NCBI RefSeq assembly: GCF_003668575.1
Contig: NZ_RCVZ01000010.1
Span: 1 to 64,000, forward strand
Reading direction: 5' to 3'
Source: Falsibacillus albus
Lineage (GTDB): Bacteria; Bacillota; Bacilli; Bacillales; DSM-25281
DNA: 64,000 nucleotides
Below, piece by piece: positions 18,458 through 27,185 of the stretch. Under the pieces are notes generated by a model, which saw nothing but the letters and a program-made list of their open reading frames with translations, ran no database searches and had not been told where the DNA came from. Both the position numbers and the translations under genes were made by a program. Within the stretch, counting starts at the first letter, position 1. Every line of letters starts with the position of its first letter.

Positions 18458-19300
18458 GTGAAAAAGCATTACTCAGTGATAACAGGATCTGGCAAAGAAA
18501 CGAACATTTTTTTGCCAGGTACTGGCTGGGCAGGCGACTTTGGCCGGCCTATTGCTGAATCATTTAATGAGAGGTTTTCCACACATATGATCGACCTTCC
18601 AGGAATTGGCCGCAGTGAAGGACTGGAAGGCATTGTTACACTGGAGGATGCTGCGAATTGGCTCCATGCCTATATAAATGATAATAGCATCAGAAAAGTT
18701 AACATTATTGGCCACTCGCTCGGAGGCATCATTGGCATGGCCTATGCTCAATATTATCCAGAAAAAGTCAATAGTATTGTCTTGTTGGATATCGGCTTTG
18801 CAAAAATTGATCGTTTTCCCGTGAGCATGATGGGGCCATCCGCCTATCTTCTCCCTATAATAAGTGTTCTACATAAATGGTTTGGACAAAAAGTTTTAGG
18901 GACAGATACTACGAATGATGACAAGATTAAACCTGAGGCTACAGAAGAGAAAATCGTTTCTGCCCTCCACTCGTACGGACTGGAGGATAGTCCTTTTATG
19001 CGTACGGCCATTCGAAATCAACAATCCACCTCTTTGGAAGGGATCAGCCTGCTCCTGGCAGCATATCGAAGCAACTTGCCGCTCATCGTAAAGAATTTGA
19101 AGATGCCCTGCCTCTTACTTTACGGCAACCGAAACGGTAAGCATCCTAAATATCAAAAGAGAATACATAGAAAAACAGAAAAACTAAAAAGTGAGAATGT
19201 ATTGGTCCGGGAATTGAATGGTGAACACTACGCCCACGTTTCAGATGATCGGGCAATTGAATATATAACGGGATTTATAGGAGGGAGTGCTTCGTTTTAA
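18458..19300 (+). CDS. Alpha/beta hydrolase
   Basis: 280 residues from a GTG at 18458 with AAGGAGG upstream. The nucleophile elbow is GHSLGG (Ser about residue 88), preceded by the oxyanion-loop region PGTGWAGDFGRP. The likely catalytic His is in NGEHYAHVSD near the C-terminus. It resembles esterase/peroxidase-type hydrolases; the substrate cannot be assigned. It is monocistronic between the GGDEF-EAL gene and cwlO. Confidence 0.83.
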   Translation: MKKHYSVITGSGKETNIFLPGTGWAGDFGRPIAESFNERFSTHMIDLPGIGRSEGLEGIVTLEDAANWLHAYINDNSIRKVNIIGHSLGGIIGMAYAQYYPEKVNSIVLLDIGFAKIDRFPVSMMGPSAYLLPIISVLHKWFGQKVLGTDTTNDDKIKPEATEEKIVSALHSYGLEDSPFMRTAIRNQQSTSLEGISLLLAAYRSNLPLIVKNLKMPCLLLYGNRNGKHPKYQKRIHRKTEKLKSENVLVRELNGEHYAHVSDDRAIEYITGFIGGSASF

Positions 19301-19360
19301 AAGGAAGTTTTTATTAAAAAATTTCTTGCTGGTCGTTTTTTGGCCTGCCTGAATAAAGGA

Positions 19361-19385
19361 GGGACTTGTCCACAAGACAAGTCCC
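19361..19385. terminator. Hairpin between the hydrolase and cwlO
   Basis: GGGACTTGTC (19361-19370) pairs perfectly with GACAAGTCCC (19376-19385). It sits between convergent genes; the T tracts are short, so it is a moderate terminator in both directions. Confidence 0.7.
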
Positions 19386-19400
19386 TTTGTATCAAAATTT

Positions 19401-20729
19401 CTATTCTACAATCCTTCGTACTATACCGTTAAAGGTTGCCTGCCAGTACGGGTTGCTCATGGAATCGATGGAAACGCCATCCGAACTGTTATCATCAAGG
19501 AATTTTCCGTTTCCTAAGTAAATGCCGACATGTCCATTTGTTTTATACGTATCGAAGAAGACCAAGTCCCCTCTTTTCATGGATGAAGCACTTACTGGTT
19601 TCCCCAGTCTGACAAGTGTGTTTGTCGATGTGGATGTGATTCCGCCTAAATCGACACCTGCTTGATCGTATGCCCAGCGAACAAAAGAAGAGCAGTCAAA
19701 TGAACGGTTGGCAATATCCGTACTGTTTCTTCCGCCTCCCCAGTTGTAAGGAGAATGTCCTACAAGCGCAGAGCCTGCGCTTATAGCTGTTTCAATTGCA
19801 CCCGAACCCTTTTTGATTGTATTGCCTGCTGGAATTGGAGCCGTGTAATGGGAAATGCTTTCATGGCTGGAATTCGAGCTCGAATTCGAGCTGGAATCAT
19901 TGGAATGGCTTGTTTTGGCAATCCGTGCTGCCTCCGCTCTTTTTCTCGCCAATTCAGCCTGTCTCTTTTCTTCTGCTAAAACCTCTTTTTCCTGCTTGGA
20001 CAAATTGGCCGACTGATTCTGTAAATCTGCCAAGTCTGTAGAAGTTTGATCCTGCTGTTCTTTTATCTTCTTCATAATGGCTTCCTTTTCGGCCATTTCA
20101 TATTTCAACTGAATTTTCATATCTTCAATTTTCTTCTTGTCTTCCTGCAATTGATTCATTTTATCGACAAGCTTTTGTTCAGACTCTTGCAGCTGTTCTT
20201 TATCCTTTTTCTGTTCCTCGAGCAAATTATGATCGGCATTTACGACAGTCGAAACAGCCAATGCACGATCGATGAAATCACCGAAGCTTTCAGACCCCAT
20301 CAGAACATCCAAATAGCCGACAGAACTGCCGTTGACTTGCATCGACCGCGCCCTTTTCTTCAAGATGTCATTTCGTTCTGCGATCCGTTTTTTTGTATCG
20401 GAGATTTTCTGTTTCAATTCATCCATTTCTTTATTTGTGTCCGAAATCTTTTGTGTCAAATCGTCCATTTTTTGATTTGTTTGATTTACCTTCGAGGTAA
20501 TTGAGTCCATAGCCTCCTTCATGCTAGCAGCATCTGCCTGCAGTTCGGAAAGCTCATTCTGTTTGTCGCTCATTTGTGATTGGACTTTGGTTTGCTGGCT
20601 ATGTATTTCTTGCTTTTTGCTATGTAAATCTTCTGCAAATGCCGGATTAGTATATGAAAATAGTAAACTACTAATACCAATGACAGATAATACATTGTAT
20701 GCGATATTTTTCTTATGTTTTACCATCAT
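19401..20729 (-). CDS. cwlO: Peptidoglycan DL-endopeptidase CwlO
   Basis: 442 residues (441 from the second ATG at 20726, which has the better spacing from AAGGGG). A signal peptide ends near AFAED. Residues about 35-265 are coiled coil of the PcsB/CwlO type (heptad-rich [13 protein letters not shown], with [17 protein letters not shown] in the middle). A Ser/Asn-rich linker (about 275-295) leads to the NlpC/P60 domain: catalytic Cys in FDCSSF, His in [10 protein letters not shown]. This matches B. subtilis CwlO, which cleaves the D-Glu to mDAP bond for lateral wall growth and is activated by FtsEX. WalR controls cwlO in B. subtilis, but no clear WalR box was seen upstream. Confidence 0.92.
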   Translation of the reverse strand: MMVKHKKNIAYNVLSVIGISSLLFSYTNPAFAEDLHSKKQEIHSQQTKVQSQMSDKQNELSELQADAASMKEAMDSITSKVNQTNQKMDDLTQKISDTNKEMDELKQKISDTKKRIAERNDILKKRARSMQVNGSSVGYLDVLMGSESFGDFIDRALAVSTVVNADHNLLEEQKKDKEQLQESEQKLVDKMNQLQEDKKKIEDMKIQLKYEMAEKEAIMKKIKEQQDQTSTDLADLQNQSANLSKQEKEVLAEEKRQAELARKRAEAARIAKTSHSNDSSSNSSSNSSHESISHYTAPIPAGNTIKKGSGAIETAISAGSALVGHSPYNWGGGRNSTDIANRSFDCSSFVRWAYDQAGVDLGGITSTSTNTLVRLGKPVSASSMKRGDLVFFDTYKTNGHVGIYLGNGKFLDDNSSDGVSIDSMSNPYWQATFNGIVRRIVE

Positions 20730-20893
20730 TTTCCCCTTAATTGCTGTTTATTTCGTTTATATTGAAACGATTCTATTTGGATAGGATAACATTTAAAACT
20801 TCCTGCCCAAGCACATTATACCATCCACCATTCGACAGCAACGGTTAAATATCTTTACATTTATATTGCAGAAATATGACAAGGATACAGAAA

Positions 20894-20936
20894 GGGTGAC
20901 AGGCACCATCCAGAATATGGATGGTGCCTGTCATCC
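20894..20936. repeat. 41-nt hairpin repeat, copy 1
   Basis: Arms GGTGACAGGCACCATCCA / TGGATGGTGCCTGTCATC, loop GAATA. One mismatch near the outer end of the right arm compared with the other copies. Its last base is the first base of the ABC permease stop codon. Confidence 0.95.
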
Positions 20937-23900
20937 TATTTCACCTCTACAAGGATGTTTCCAGCGAGGTAGCCATAGTGGACCAAGAGGTATAGTCGTT
21001 CGGTATTTTTCGGTATTTGATAAGTGATCAGGACTTTTGCCTTTCCTCCGCCAGGCAATAGATTGTGTCCGTACCAATTTTGATCTTCGAGAACTTTCAA
21101 ATCCTCAACGTAATAATGATTTCCATTCCCATCTATTAATTCATAGGAAGATGGTTTAAATACCATTTTGCCAACAGCACCTGGATCCCGGTCCATTCCG
21201 ACCGGAATCGAAATATAAGTCATACCTTGTTTTGGATGAGGCAGGGCTTTAGGGGTTCCGCTTATACCCTCGAAGGAGTAATTGTCCCCATAATTGTGGA
21301 TGACTTCACCTAATTTTATTGTTCTCCATGCACTATCGATCAACTTGTTTAACTCAGATGGATTTCCACCAGTCTGCTCATTATCCTTTCCTTTAGATTT
21401 GTTCTGGATCTTTGCATCCGCCGGGACGCTTCTATGGACCTTCCCTATTGTTCCTTCCTCTTCAGCAGGGGCATGAACGGCATTGTTTGCTTTTTTTACC
21501 TGTGGTACGGCGGTGGCCATCAATGCAACAATGCCCATAAACAGGAGCAGCCCGACTGCACCGAACACATATTTGAATCGTTTTTCCGTTTGCTTCGAGT
21601 TTTCAAAGCCCCCTTGCATTCCTTGGTAAGGCATTATTTTCACCGCTTTTTCAGCAGGTATGAGGGCACCGAGAATCCCTATTACGATCGGGATCATTAA
21701 GGTGACAAAGAAAAATGGCATATGTTCATACGGAATTTGCGTATACATTTTCCAAATGATCATCATGGAAAGCAGAAACCCTAGGATGCCTGCAAGGATG
21801 CCGCTGATGGCGCCTTCGAGCAAAACAAGTCCCCGGATATGACGGTTGTGCCACCCCACAGCCTTTAACAATGCAATCTCAGGTTGCCGCTCTGAAATGT
21901 TCTGCCAGATGATTTCTGCAGTGGTCAATATAGCAATCAAAATCGCCACGCCCATGGCAATATAATGCATCGGACCAATTTCCATGGCGACATATTGCCC
22001 AAGCCAAGTCGTAAACATAATTCCTTTCAGTCTGAAGGTGATAAACAGGAAGAAAATGAGCAAGCTTGTCGGCAGCGCAATGGCAATGATGGAGAGACTG
22101 CTTCTTTTCCACTTTGAAAAAAGAAAGTTCACACCCATAGTGAAAAAGGATTCGGTAATGATAAAACGCCTTGAAACGTTGGCAGCTTCACCTGTCCTCA
22201 TCGCCTCATATGGCTTAATTCTTCGAACCAGTAAACCAGGAATAATCGAACCAAGCCAATAAATCGCAAGTCCGAACACACCGATCATAAAAACCCTTAA
22301 ATGCGAAGTCTCAACATGATGGGATAGGAAAATGAATCCGAGGATGAGCCAGCTGATGATAGAGACGAACAGACCAATGATGGTCGACTCCAGGAAAATC
22401 AAATACGACAGCTGAGATGGACGCCACCCAAGGGAAAGCAACACGGCGAATTCCTTTTGCCGTGCATACATCATGATCAAGTTAGAAGAAAATACATAAA
22501 CAATCGCGACCAAAATCACACTTCCGATAACACCTGATAGCCCCAGCTTTGATTCTTTGAATATGGAAATAGATGAGCCGGTTTTTATCCAAGGCTGCTG
22601 TACCCAGCCGATCGATTTCTTTCCATCGATTCCGGGGATATGCGTCAAAGCAGGCTGCGGTGAGGACCCTAATGTAATATCGGTTATCAAACCCGTTTGA
22701 TCCTCAGTATTTTTTGCCACTTTTTCCAGCTTTGCTTGGGTCCCTTTCGTTAGTGCATCCACCCCTTTGACTTTGATGCGGATGGCAGAAATCGGTTTGT
22801 CGCCTAATATATCAGCGGCCGCTTCGATCGTAGTCAGCATAAGGGGCGGCTTCGTCAAAAATCCATATGGGCTGTTCAGCGGCTTCAAGTCAATTGGCGG
22901 GTTGACCGGCTTATTATTTTCATCCAGCACGAGCTGGGCTTTGGATGGGAAATAGGTTTCCATCGGCAGCTCTGTCAACGGATCCTTTGAGATCTGTAAT
23001 TTTTGTGGGTCGAATAACCCGACGTAATGATATTGCAGGCGCGCCCAATCGTTGCTGTTCGGGCCATATAATGAAACCGGACGGTACGATTGTTTATCGC
23101 CCAATAGTGAGTTTTCGGGAACGGTATAGGGCTGGATTTCATATGCGAATGGCCATCTTTTTGAAAATGGGCTCGTCACAGGCTGATATTTTACTGGAGA
23201 AGGCTTGAACATGAGCCATGAACTCAAATTGCCTGATCCATTGTCAACAAAACCATTATCCCAAATGGTTTGAATCATTTTTTCATGCGCCTGTTCCGTT
23301 GTGAATGTATAGGATTGATGATCAAGACCTTTTTGTTTCTGTAAAAACGATTCTCCGCCATTGTTTTTGACCATTTCCATTGTCTGTGCCTGTTGATCTG
23401 CTGTAAATGGGAGGTCCAAGCGTTCAATTTCAAACGTATAGGATCCGTCTACAAATTCCTTATCACTCATGATGATCGGGATACTATGGTCGATCAGACC
23501 ATCACCTATATCTGATTGCTGGACCTGATCTTCATCATTGAAATAACGGCTGTTATTTCCTTTTTTGATGGCACTGCTCAATCCAACAAGCTTTTCTTCT
23601 GCTTCCGGATCAATTCCTGCCAGCATGACATCCGATCCATAAGACAGTTCTCCATCAAATTGAGCGGTGCCGTATTCTTTTCCAAGCCCCACCGGCCGCC
23701 ATCCTCCGACCGTGAAGTAGGTTTCCCCTGTATCTTTAGTGATGGAAGCACCATTGTTCGTTTTGTCGGTCATTTTCAATCGGTAGACGCCCGGCTCTTT
23801 GATATTCAATTTTTTCAAAACGATATTATTATTGACATACCCAAGCATGGCGATCGGTGCTGCGACATCGATATCTCCCATGGATTTGATCGTTTCATAT

Positions 23901-24172
23901 TGATCCATCGTGATTCCGCCAGCCAGACCCGATAAGTAATTCGGCTCAAAAAGGTTTTTATCCTCGGTCACACTCCTGCTTCCAGGCGGCCTGACGACGA
24001 TGTGGTATGATGATTTCCATCTTTTTTGAAGTTCATCGACGATTGTGCCGTTATTCGATTGTGTCACCCCGACCAAATAGCTCAGTCCGGTGCTGACAAT
24101 CAACGCTCCGACCAAAAGAAGGATAAAACGTTCCTTGTTCCTCCACCAATTTTGCCAAATAAAGCGGAGCAT
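20936..24172 (-). CDS. Giant FtsX-family ABC permease with C-terminal exported domain, paralogue 1
   Basis: 1078 residues. There is one N-terminal helix (about 17-37) and a large extracytoplasmic part (about 40-540). Two FtsX-type helix sets follow (about 545-665 and 700-850, with the MYARQKEFAVLLSLGW and ISERQPEIALLKAVGW coupling-helix motifs). A further helix (about 866-890) leads to a tail domain (about 945-1078). The tail pattern FKPSSYELIDGNGNHYYVED and LLPGGGKAKVLITYQIP resembles DUF4352-type exported domains. The overall plan is MacB/LolC-like but much larger. TAATG coupling to the ATPase gene upstream indicates one transporter. A close paralogue lies at 27182-30424. The substrate is unknown. 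Confidence 0.88.
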   Translation of the reverse strand: MLRFIWQNWWRNKERFILLLVGALIVSTGLSYLVGVTQSNNGTIVDELQKRWKSSYHIVVRPPGSRSVTEDKNLFEPNYLSGLAGGITMDQYETIKSMGDIDVAAPIAMLGYVNNNIVLKKLNIKEPGVYRLKMTDKTNNGASITKDTGETYFTVGGWRPVGLGKEYGTAQFDGELSYGSDVMLAGIDPEAEEKLVGLSSAIKKGNNSRYFNDEDQVQQSDIGDGLIDHSIPIIMSDKEFVDGSYTFEIERLDLPFTADQQAQTMEMVKNNGGESFLQKQKGLDHQSYTFTTEQAHEKMIQTIWDNGFVDNGSGNLSSWLMFKPSPVKYQPVTSPFSKRWPFAYEIQPYTVPENSLLGDKQSYRPVSLYGPNSNDWARLQYHYVGLFDPQKLQISKDPLTELPMETYFPSKAQLVLDENNKPVNPPIDLKPLNSPYGFLTKPPLMLTTIEAAADILGDKPISAIRIKVKGVDALTKGTQAKLEKVAKNTEDQTGLITDITLGSSPQPALTHIPGIDGKKSIGWVQQPWIKTGSSISIFKESKLGLSGVIGSVILVAIVYVFSSNLIMMYARQKEFAVLLSLGWRPSQLSYLIFLESTIIGLFVSIISWLILGFIFLSHHVETSHLRVFMIGVFGLAIYWLGSIIPGLLVRRIKPYEAMRTGEAANVSRRFIITESFFTMGVNFLFSKWKRSSLSIIAIALPTSLLIFFLFITFRLKGIMFTTWLGQYVAMEIGPMHYIAMGVAILIAILTTAEIIWQNISERQPEIALLKAVGWHNRHIRGLVLLEGAISGILAGILGFLLSMMIIWKMYTQIPYEHMPFFFVTLMIPIVIGILGALIPAEKAVKIMPYQGMQGGFENSKQTEKRFKYVFGAVGLLLFMGIVALMATAVPQVKKANNAVHAPAEEEGTIGKVHRSVPADAKIQNKSKGKDNEQTGGNPSELNKLIDSAWRTIKLGEVIHNYGDNYSFEGISGTPKALPHPKQGMTYISIPVGMDRDPGAVGKMVFKPSSYELIDGNGNHYYVEDLKVLEDQNWYGHNLLPGGGKAKVLITYQIPKNTERLYLLVHYGYLAGNILVEVK

Positions 24173-24861
24173 TATCGTTCACCTGCAGCATCCGAAATGA
24201 TTTCGCCATCCTTCATTTCGATGATGCGATCTGCACGTCCAGCAAGAAGTGGGTCATGTGTAACAAATATGACACCGCAGCCTTTCTCTTTATTAAGCTG
24301 TGAGACTAATTGAAAAATGACTTCCCCTGTTTCTGAATCCAGGTTCCCGGTTGGTTCATCCGCCAATAGCCAGTGCGGTTCATGAATCAACGCCCTGGCT
24401 ATTGCCACCCGCTGCTGCTGTCCGCCGGATAGCTGGGATGGGAGGGAATTCAGCTTATCTTTCAATCCTACCTGCTCAAGCAATTGCAATGCACGCTCTT
24501 TTTTATTGTAGGGAACACGTCTCGAAAATAGCGGCACCATCACATTTTCAAGTGCAGTCAAGGTCGGAAGCAAGTGAAATTGCTGAAAAATAAATCCTAT
24601 ATTTTCAAAGCGAAAGTCAGCAATTTCATTCACTTTCATCTTGGAGACGCTTTGTTCGCCATACAAGATTTCGCCATTGGTCGGTCGATCCAGCGTTCCC
24701 AATAAACTGAGCAATGTCGACTTTCCTGATCCGGAAGGACCCACAACAGCAACAAATTCCCCTTTTTTCAACTTTAGGTTTACTTGATGCAGTGCATTCG
24801 TTGTAATTCCATCCCCCGTGAATTGTTTTTCAACTTCCATGCATTGAATCGAATGTTCCAT
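24172..24861 (-). CDS. ABC transporter ATPase (MacB/LolD type), paralogue 1
   Basis: 229 residues with Walker A GPSGSGKS, Q-loop region FIFQQFHLLPTLTALENVMVP, signature LSGGQQQR, Walker B WLLADEP and H-loop FVTHDP. This is the LolD/MacB/FtsE class that pairs with FtsX-type permeases. Its stop shares one base with the permease start (TAATG), so expression is coupled. An extended -10-like element (TGTTATATT) lies about 150 nt upstream and is shared with paralogue 2. The leader in between includes a small ACTGTC...GACAGT hairpin (24943-24963). Confidence 0.93.
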   Translation of the reverse strand: MEHSIQCMEVEKQFTGDGITTNALHQVNLKLKKGEFVAVVGPSGSGKSTLLSLLGTLDRPTNGEILYGEQSVSKMKVNEIADFRFENIGFIFQQFHLLPTLTALENVMVPLFSRRVPYNKKERALQLLEQVGLKDKLNSLPSQLSGGQQQRVAIARALIHEPHWLLADEPTGNLDSETGEVIFQLVSQLNKEKGCGVIFVTHDPLLAGRADRIIEMKDGEIISDAAGER

Positions 24862-25011
24862 TGGATCCCCCTTAAGATTCCCCCTGTCAAAGGTGTCGGT
24901 TGGAAACTGGCTGCTCCACTCTCCATCATGAGGAGTTATGAGACTGTCTCCTCTCAGGACAGTGATATACTAGTTAACAGAGTTTATTATTTAGAAAATT
25001 TTGTATATTAA

Positions 25012-25023
25012 TAATATAACAAA
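25012..25023 (-). promoter_or_regulatory. Shared promoter motif of ABC cassette 1
   Basis: On the minus strand TTTGTTATATTA, containing an extended -10-like TGTTATATT. The identical 12-mer precedes the other ABC ATPase gene at 31153-31164. Confidence 0.45.
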
Positions 25024-25133
25024 AGAAAATTTTGGAAGATAGTGCGGATTCAAATCAGGGATGATAAAAAGTAAAAATCGAGGTGAAACAAGAATAATCT
25101 CATATATGCGAGGAGGAGCATGTAGCACTTGCC

Positions 25134-25166
25134 AAAAAAGCCGAACCAAAAAGGTTTGACTTTTTT
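25134..25166 (-). terminator. Terminator of the peptidase S51 gene
   Basis: AAAAAAG...C.AACC pairs with GGTT.G.CTTTTTT across an AAAAA loop, giving a hairpin with T's on the minus strand. It starts 5 nt past the stop at 25171. Confidence 0.75.
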
Positions 25167-25170
25167 CAAG

Positions 25171-25872
25171 CTAGGAATCTCCTAAATAAATCGGTTTAAT
25201 AGGTTCCTCTATGACATTGGCATTTTCAGTGGACATCCGGTAAGCAAGTGCATTGGGACGTGAGCTGACGACCTTGAATAAGTTTTCTTCAATAAAATGC
25301 AGCGCCGCACCATCATCTGCGGCATAGCCCGGTCTGAGCTTCTCCGATTGGATTAAATCATGATAGGCGGGTCTTCTCTCCGTTTCGCCATCGAAATGTG
25401 GGCAGTTGCTCCCCTTCAATAAGCCTAAGCCTGTGATCGGCTCAAGTCCATTGCCGAAAGAATCCGTTACGCCCTCCTCAAACCAGCACAATGAGCCAGC
25501 ACTGATCCCAGCGAGAATGATTCCTTGTTCCCATGCTTTCTTCATGATTCCATCTAGCCCCCATTCCTTCCAAAGGACCAAGAGATTTTTGGTATTTCCG
25601 CCACCTACATACATAATGTCCTTTTCCAGTACGAAGCTTTCCAAATCACGGGTTGGCGGCTTGAATAATGACAAATGGGATGGGCTGCATTGGTGTTGGC
25701 TAAAAAAATCGTAGAATCTCTGAATATAACTGTCTGCATCCCCGCTGGCCGTTGGCACAAAACAGATTTTCGGCTTCTCTTTCCCAGCTTGCTTTAATAT
25801 GTATTTATCCAGTAGCGGATTGTCCGGCTCCATTGAAAAACCTCCCCCGCCAAGTGCAATGATCTGCTTCAT
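25171..25872 (-). CDS. Peptidase S51 family protein (peptidase E-like)
   Basis: 233 residues starting MKQIIALGGGGFSMEPD, the family's N-terminal signature. The nucleophile Ser lies in LAGISAGSLCW (about 115-125), the S51 GxSAG elbow; MYVGGGNTKNLL and the C-terminal DDGAALHF support it. Peptidase E cleaves Asp-X dipeptides, while related YgaJ-type proteins may have other roles. The start at 25872 has AGAGG upstream. A longer frame would begin inside repeat copy 2 and is discarded. It is downstream of the PAP2 gene on the same strand. Confidence 0.88.
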   Translation of the reverse strand: MKQIIALGGGGFSMEPDNPLLDKYILKQAGKEKPKICFVPTASGDADSYIQRFYDFFSQHQCSPSHLSLFKPPTRDLESFVLEKDIMYVGGGNTKNLLVLWKEWGLDGIMKKAWEQGIILAGISAGSLCWFEEGVTDSFGNGLEPITGLGLLKGSNCPHFDGETERRPAYHDLIQSEKLRPGYAADDGAALHFIEENLFKVVSSRPNALAYRMSTENANVIEEPIKPIYLGDS

Positions 25873-25905
25873 GCGCAAACCTCTTTCATAAGTGGGTAAT
25901 GAATG

Positions 25906-25946
25906 GGTGACAGGCACCATCCAGAAAATGGATGGTGCCTGTCACC
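25906..25946. repeat. 41-nt hairpin repeat, copy 2
   Basis: Perfect 18-bp arms, loop GAAAA. It lies between the PAP2 stop (25957) and the peptidase start. Confidence 0.95.
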
Positions 25947-25956
25947 TTGATGAACC

Positions 25957-26607
25957 TTAATTGGCATGCTGACGCTGCTCAAGCGGCCTGAGAGTCGATA
26001 TGAGAATGGTTACTAGCAGCGTAGCTCCACCTGCGAGGAATCCGCCGATAACATCCGTTGGGAAATGCACTCCCAAGTAGATGCGGCTCATGCCTATCAG
26101 AAAAATGAGTATAGATGTAACGGTCCAGATAAGCCTTGTACTTTTTCCCTTTTGCTTGAAATGGTTCGCAGCAAGGTACCCCAGAAAACCGTAAAAGGCG
26201 ATGGAATTCATGGAGTGCCCGCTTGGAAAGCTGTAGTAGCCAGCATCAACCATGTGTTTGAGCGTCGGCCTTGGAAATGCGTAGACCGTCTTCAAAAACC
26301 TGTTGAAAAGTCGTACAACCATTAAATTATATATAAGAAGTAAAGCGATCCATGGTTTTCTTTTTATTATTAAATATATCGCCAAAATCCCTGTTAAAGG
26401 AAAGGAAACATATCCAGAACCAAGCCTTGTGATCCCAATGAAAATGCTGCTTCCAAACTGATTCAACGAATCATACAAATACCCTTGAATCCCGTTGCTG
26501 ACTGATAATACATAAGGGTTGTGATAATTCCAGGCAAGGAGGAAAAACAACAGCAGGAGTAATATTGCACCTCCAGCAGAAGTTGCCCGCTTTTTAGCAA
26601 TCGACAT
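25957..26607 (-). CDS. PAP2-family lipid phosphatase
   Basis: 216 residues with about five to six hydrophobic segments and all three phosphatase motifs: KTVYAFPRP (KX6RP), SFPSGHSMN (PSGH) and SRIYLGVHFPTDVIGG (SRX5HX3D). The family removes phosphate from undecaprenyl-, phosphatidylglycerol- or phosphatidic acid-type lipids at the outer face of the membrane; the substrate here is not known. The start at 26607 (MSIAKKRATS) has AAGGAGG; the longer frame from 26703 crosses repeat copy 3 and is rejected. Confidence 0.9.
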   Translation of the reverse strand: MSIAKKRATSAGGAILLLLLFFLLAWNYHNPYVLSVSNGIQGYLYDSLNQFGSSIFIGITRLGSGYVSFPLTGILAIYLIIKRKPWIALLLIYNLMVVRLFNRFLKTVYAFPRPTLKHMVDAGYYSFPSGHSMNSIAFYGFLGYLAANHFKQKGKSTRLIWTVTSILIFLIGMSRIYLGVHFPTDVIGGFLAGGATLLVTILISTLRPLEQRQHAN

Positions 26608-26629
26608 TTTGAACCTCCTTTCTGTGAAT

Positions 26630-26672
26630 GGGTGACAGGCACCATCCAGAATATGGATGGTGCCTGTCACCC
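26630..26672. repeat. 41-nt hairpin repeat, copy 3
   Basis: Perfect 18-bp arms extended by one outer G-C pair, loop GAATA. It lies 11 nt past the VOC stop and 22 nt before the PAP2 start. Confidence 0.95.
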
Positions 26673-26683
26673 TAAAATGGTGT

Positions 26684-27070
26684 CTAATGCACACTCCAAA
26701 CATCGAAGAGGTTGCCGTCGAGGTCGGAGAAGACGAAGTTATTGCCTGGGTGGCCCCTGTCTTCGATTTTCCTTACATCAACGCCTGCCTTAAGCAGTTC
26801 GTTGTGAAGATTTTTCAATTCATCAAATCCGTTCACTTCAAAAGTAAGCGAAAAATGCTCCTGCCCTTTGGCATCGATAAAATTCGCCTGTTGACCGCCC
26901 ATCGCTTTCACAAGGAAAAAGCTTTGCCCGGCAAAATCCACAATTGCTTTGTCTTCATCAAGATAATTTTCAACGGCTCCCAGCTTTTCCTGGTACCAGC
27001 TAGAAGATCTCCTTGGATCTTTGACTGGTATATAAGTAGTGCCTACCCTGTTTATGTTGGTTCGAATCAT
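26684..27070 (-). CDS. VOC-family (glyoxalase/bleomycin-resistance fold) protein
   Basis: 128 residues with the pattern GTTYIPVKDPRRSSSWYQEKLG at the N-terminus and NNFVFSDLDGNLFDVWS at the C-terminus, typical of single-chain VOC proteins that form dimers around a metal site. The function is not known. AAGGGG precedes the start at 27070. It is probably first gene of a VOC-PAP2-peptidase S51 run, with repeat copies 3 and 2 in the two gaps. Confidence 0.85.
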   Translation of the reverse strand: MIRTNINRVGTTYIPVKDPRRSSSWYQEKLGAVENYLDEDKAIVDFAGQSFFLVKAMGGQQANFIDAKGQEHFSLTFEVNGFDELKNLHNELLKAGVDVRKIEDRGHPGNNFVFSDLDGNLFDVWSVH

Positions 27071-27099
27071 TTTTTTACAACCCCTTACTCATCAAAGTA

Positions 27100-27185
27100 T
27101 TAAAAAGTAACTGCACCGAATACGTTCCCGTTCGAATCAAAGAAATCAAAGAATCTCAATCCATCTGCAACTCTATCCCTTCTAT
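27100..27185 (-). pseudogene. Remnant of a second VOC gene (C-terminal end only)
   Basis: Minus-strand codons from 27185 to the TAA at 27100 read RVADGLRFFDFFDSNGNVFGAV followed by TF. The FDSNGNVFG piece is the C-terminal VOC signature (F.DPDGN.F). There is no start and the frame is cut by the end of the ABC permease gene. It suggests an earlier VOC gene was truncated when cassette 2 and this region were joined. Confidence 0.5.

Larger units (their letters stand above)
24862..25170. other. 309-nt intergenic region upstream of ABC cassette 1
   Basis: It holds the conserved 12-nt promoter motif (25012-25023), a leader of about 140 nt and, at 25134-25166, the terminator of the peptidase gene. 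No small gene was seen; the GGAGGAGCATG at about 25112-25122 is followed at once by TAG. Confidence 0.5.

Noticed and set aside
20730-20893. WalR box upstream of cwlO
   Set aside because: TGTAAA occurs once on the minus strand, but the second half-site at the required spacing is absent.
20894-20936. CRISPR-like reading of the hairpin repeats
   Set aside because: Copies are hundreds to thousands of bases apart, separated by genes, with no regular spacers and no cas genes.
24862-25011. Riboswitch or T-box in the leader of ABC cassette 1
   Set aside because: Only a short 6-bp hairpin was found; no conserved riboswitch or T-box (TGGnACCGCG) sequence is present.
25873-25920. N-terminal extension of the peptidase S51 gene starting inside repeat copy 2
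   Set aside because: The added residues come from the repeat arm; the start at 25872 has a ribosome site and the family N-terminus.
26608-26703. N-terminal extension of the PAP2 gene through repeat copy 3
   Set aside because: The extension is antisense to the end of the VOC gene region and the repeat; AAGGAGG marks the start at 26607.
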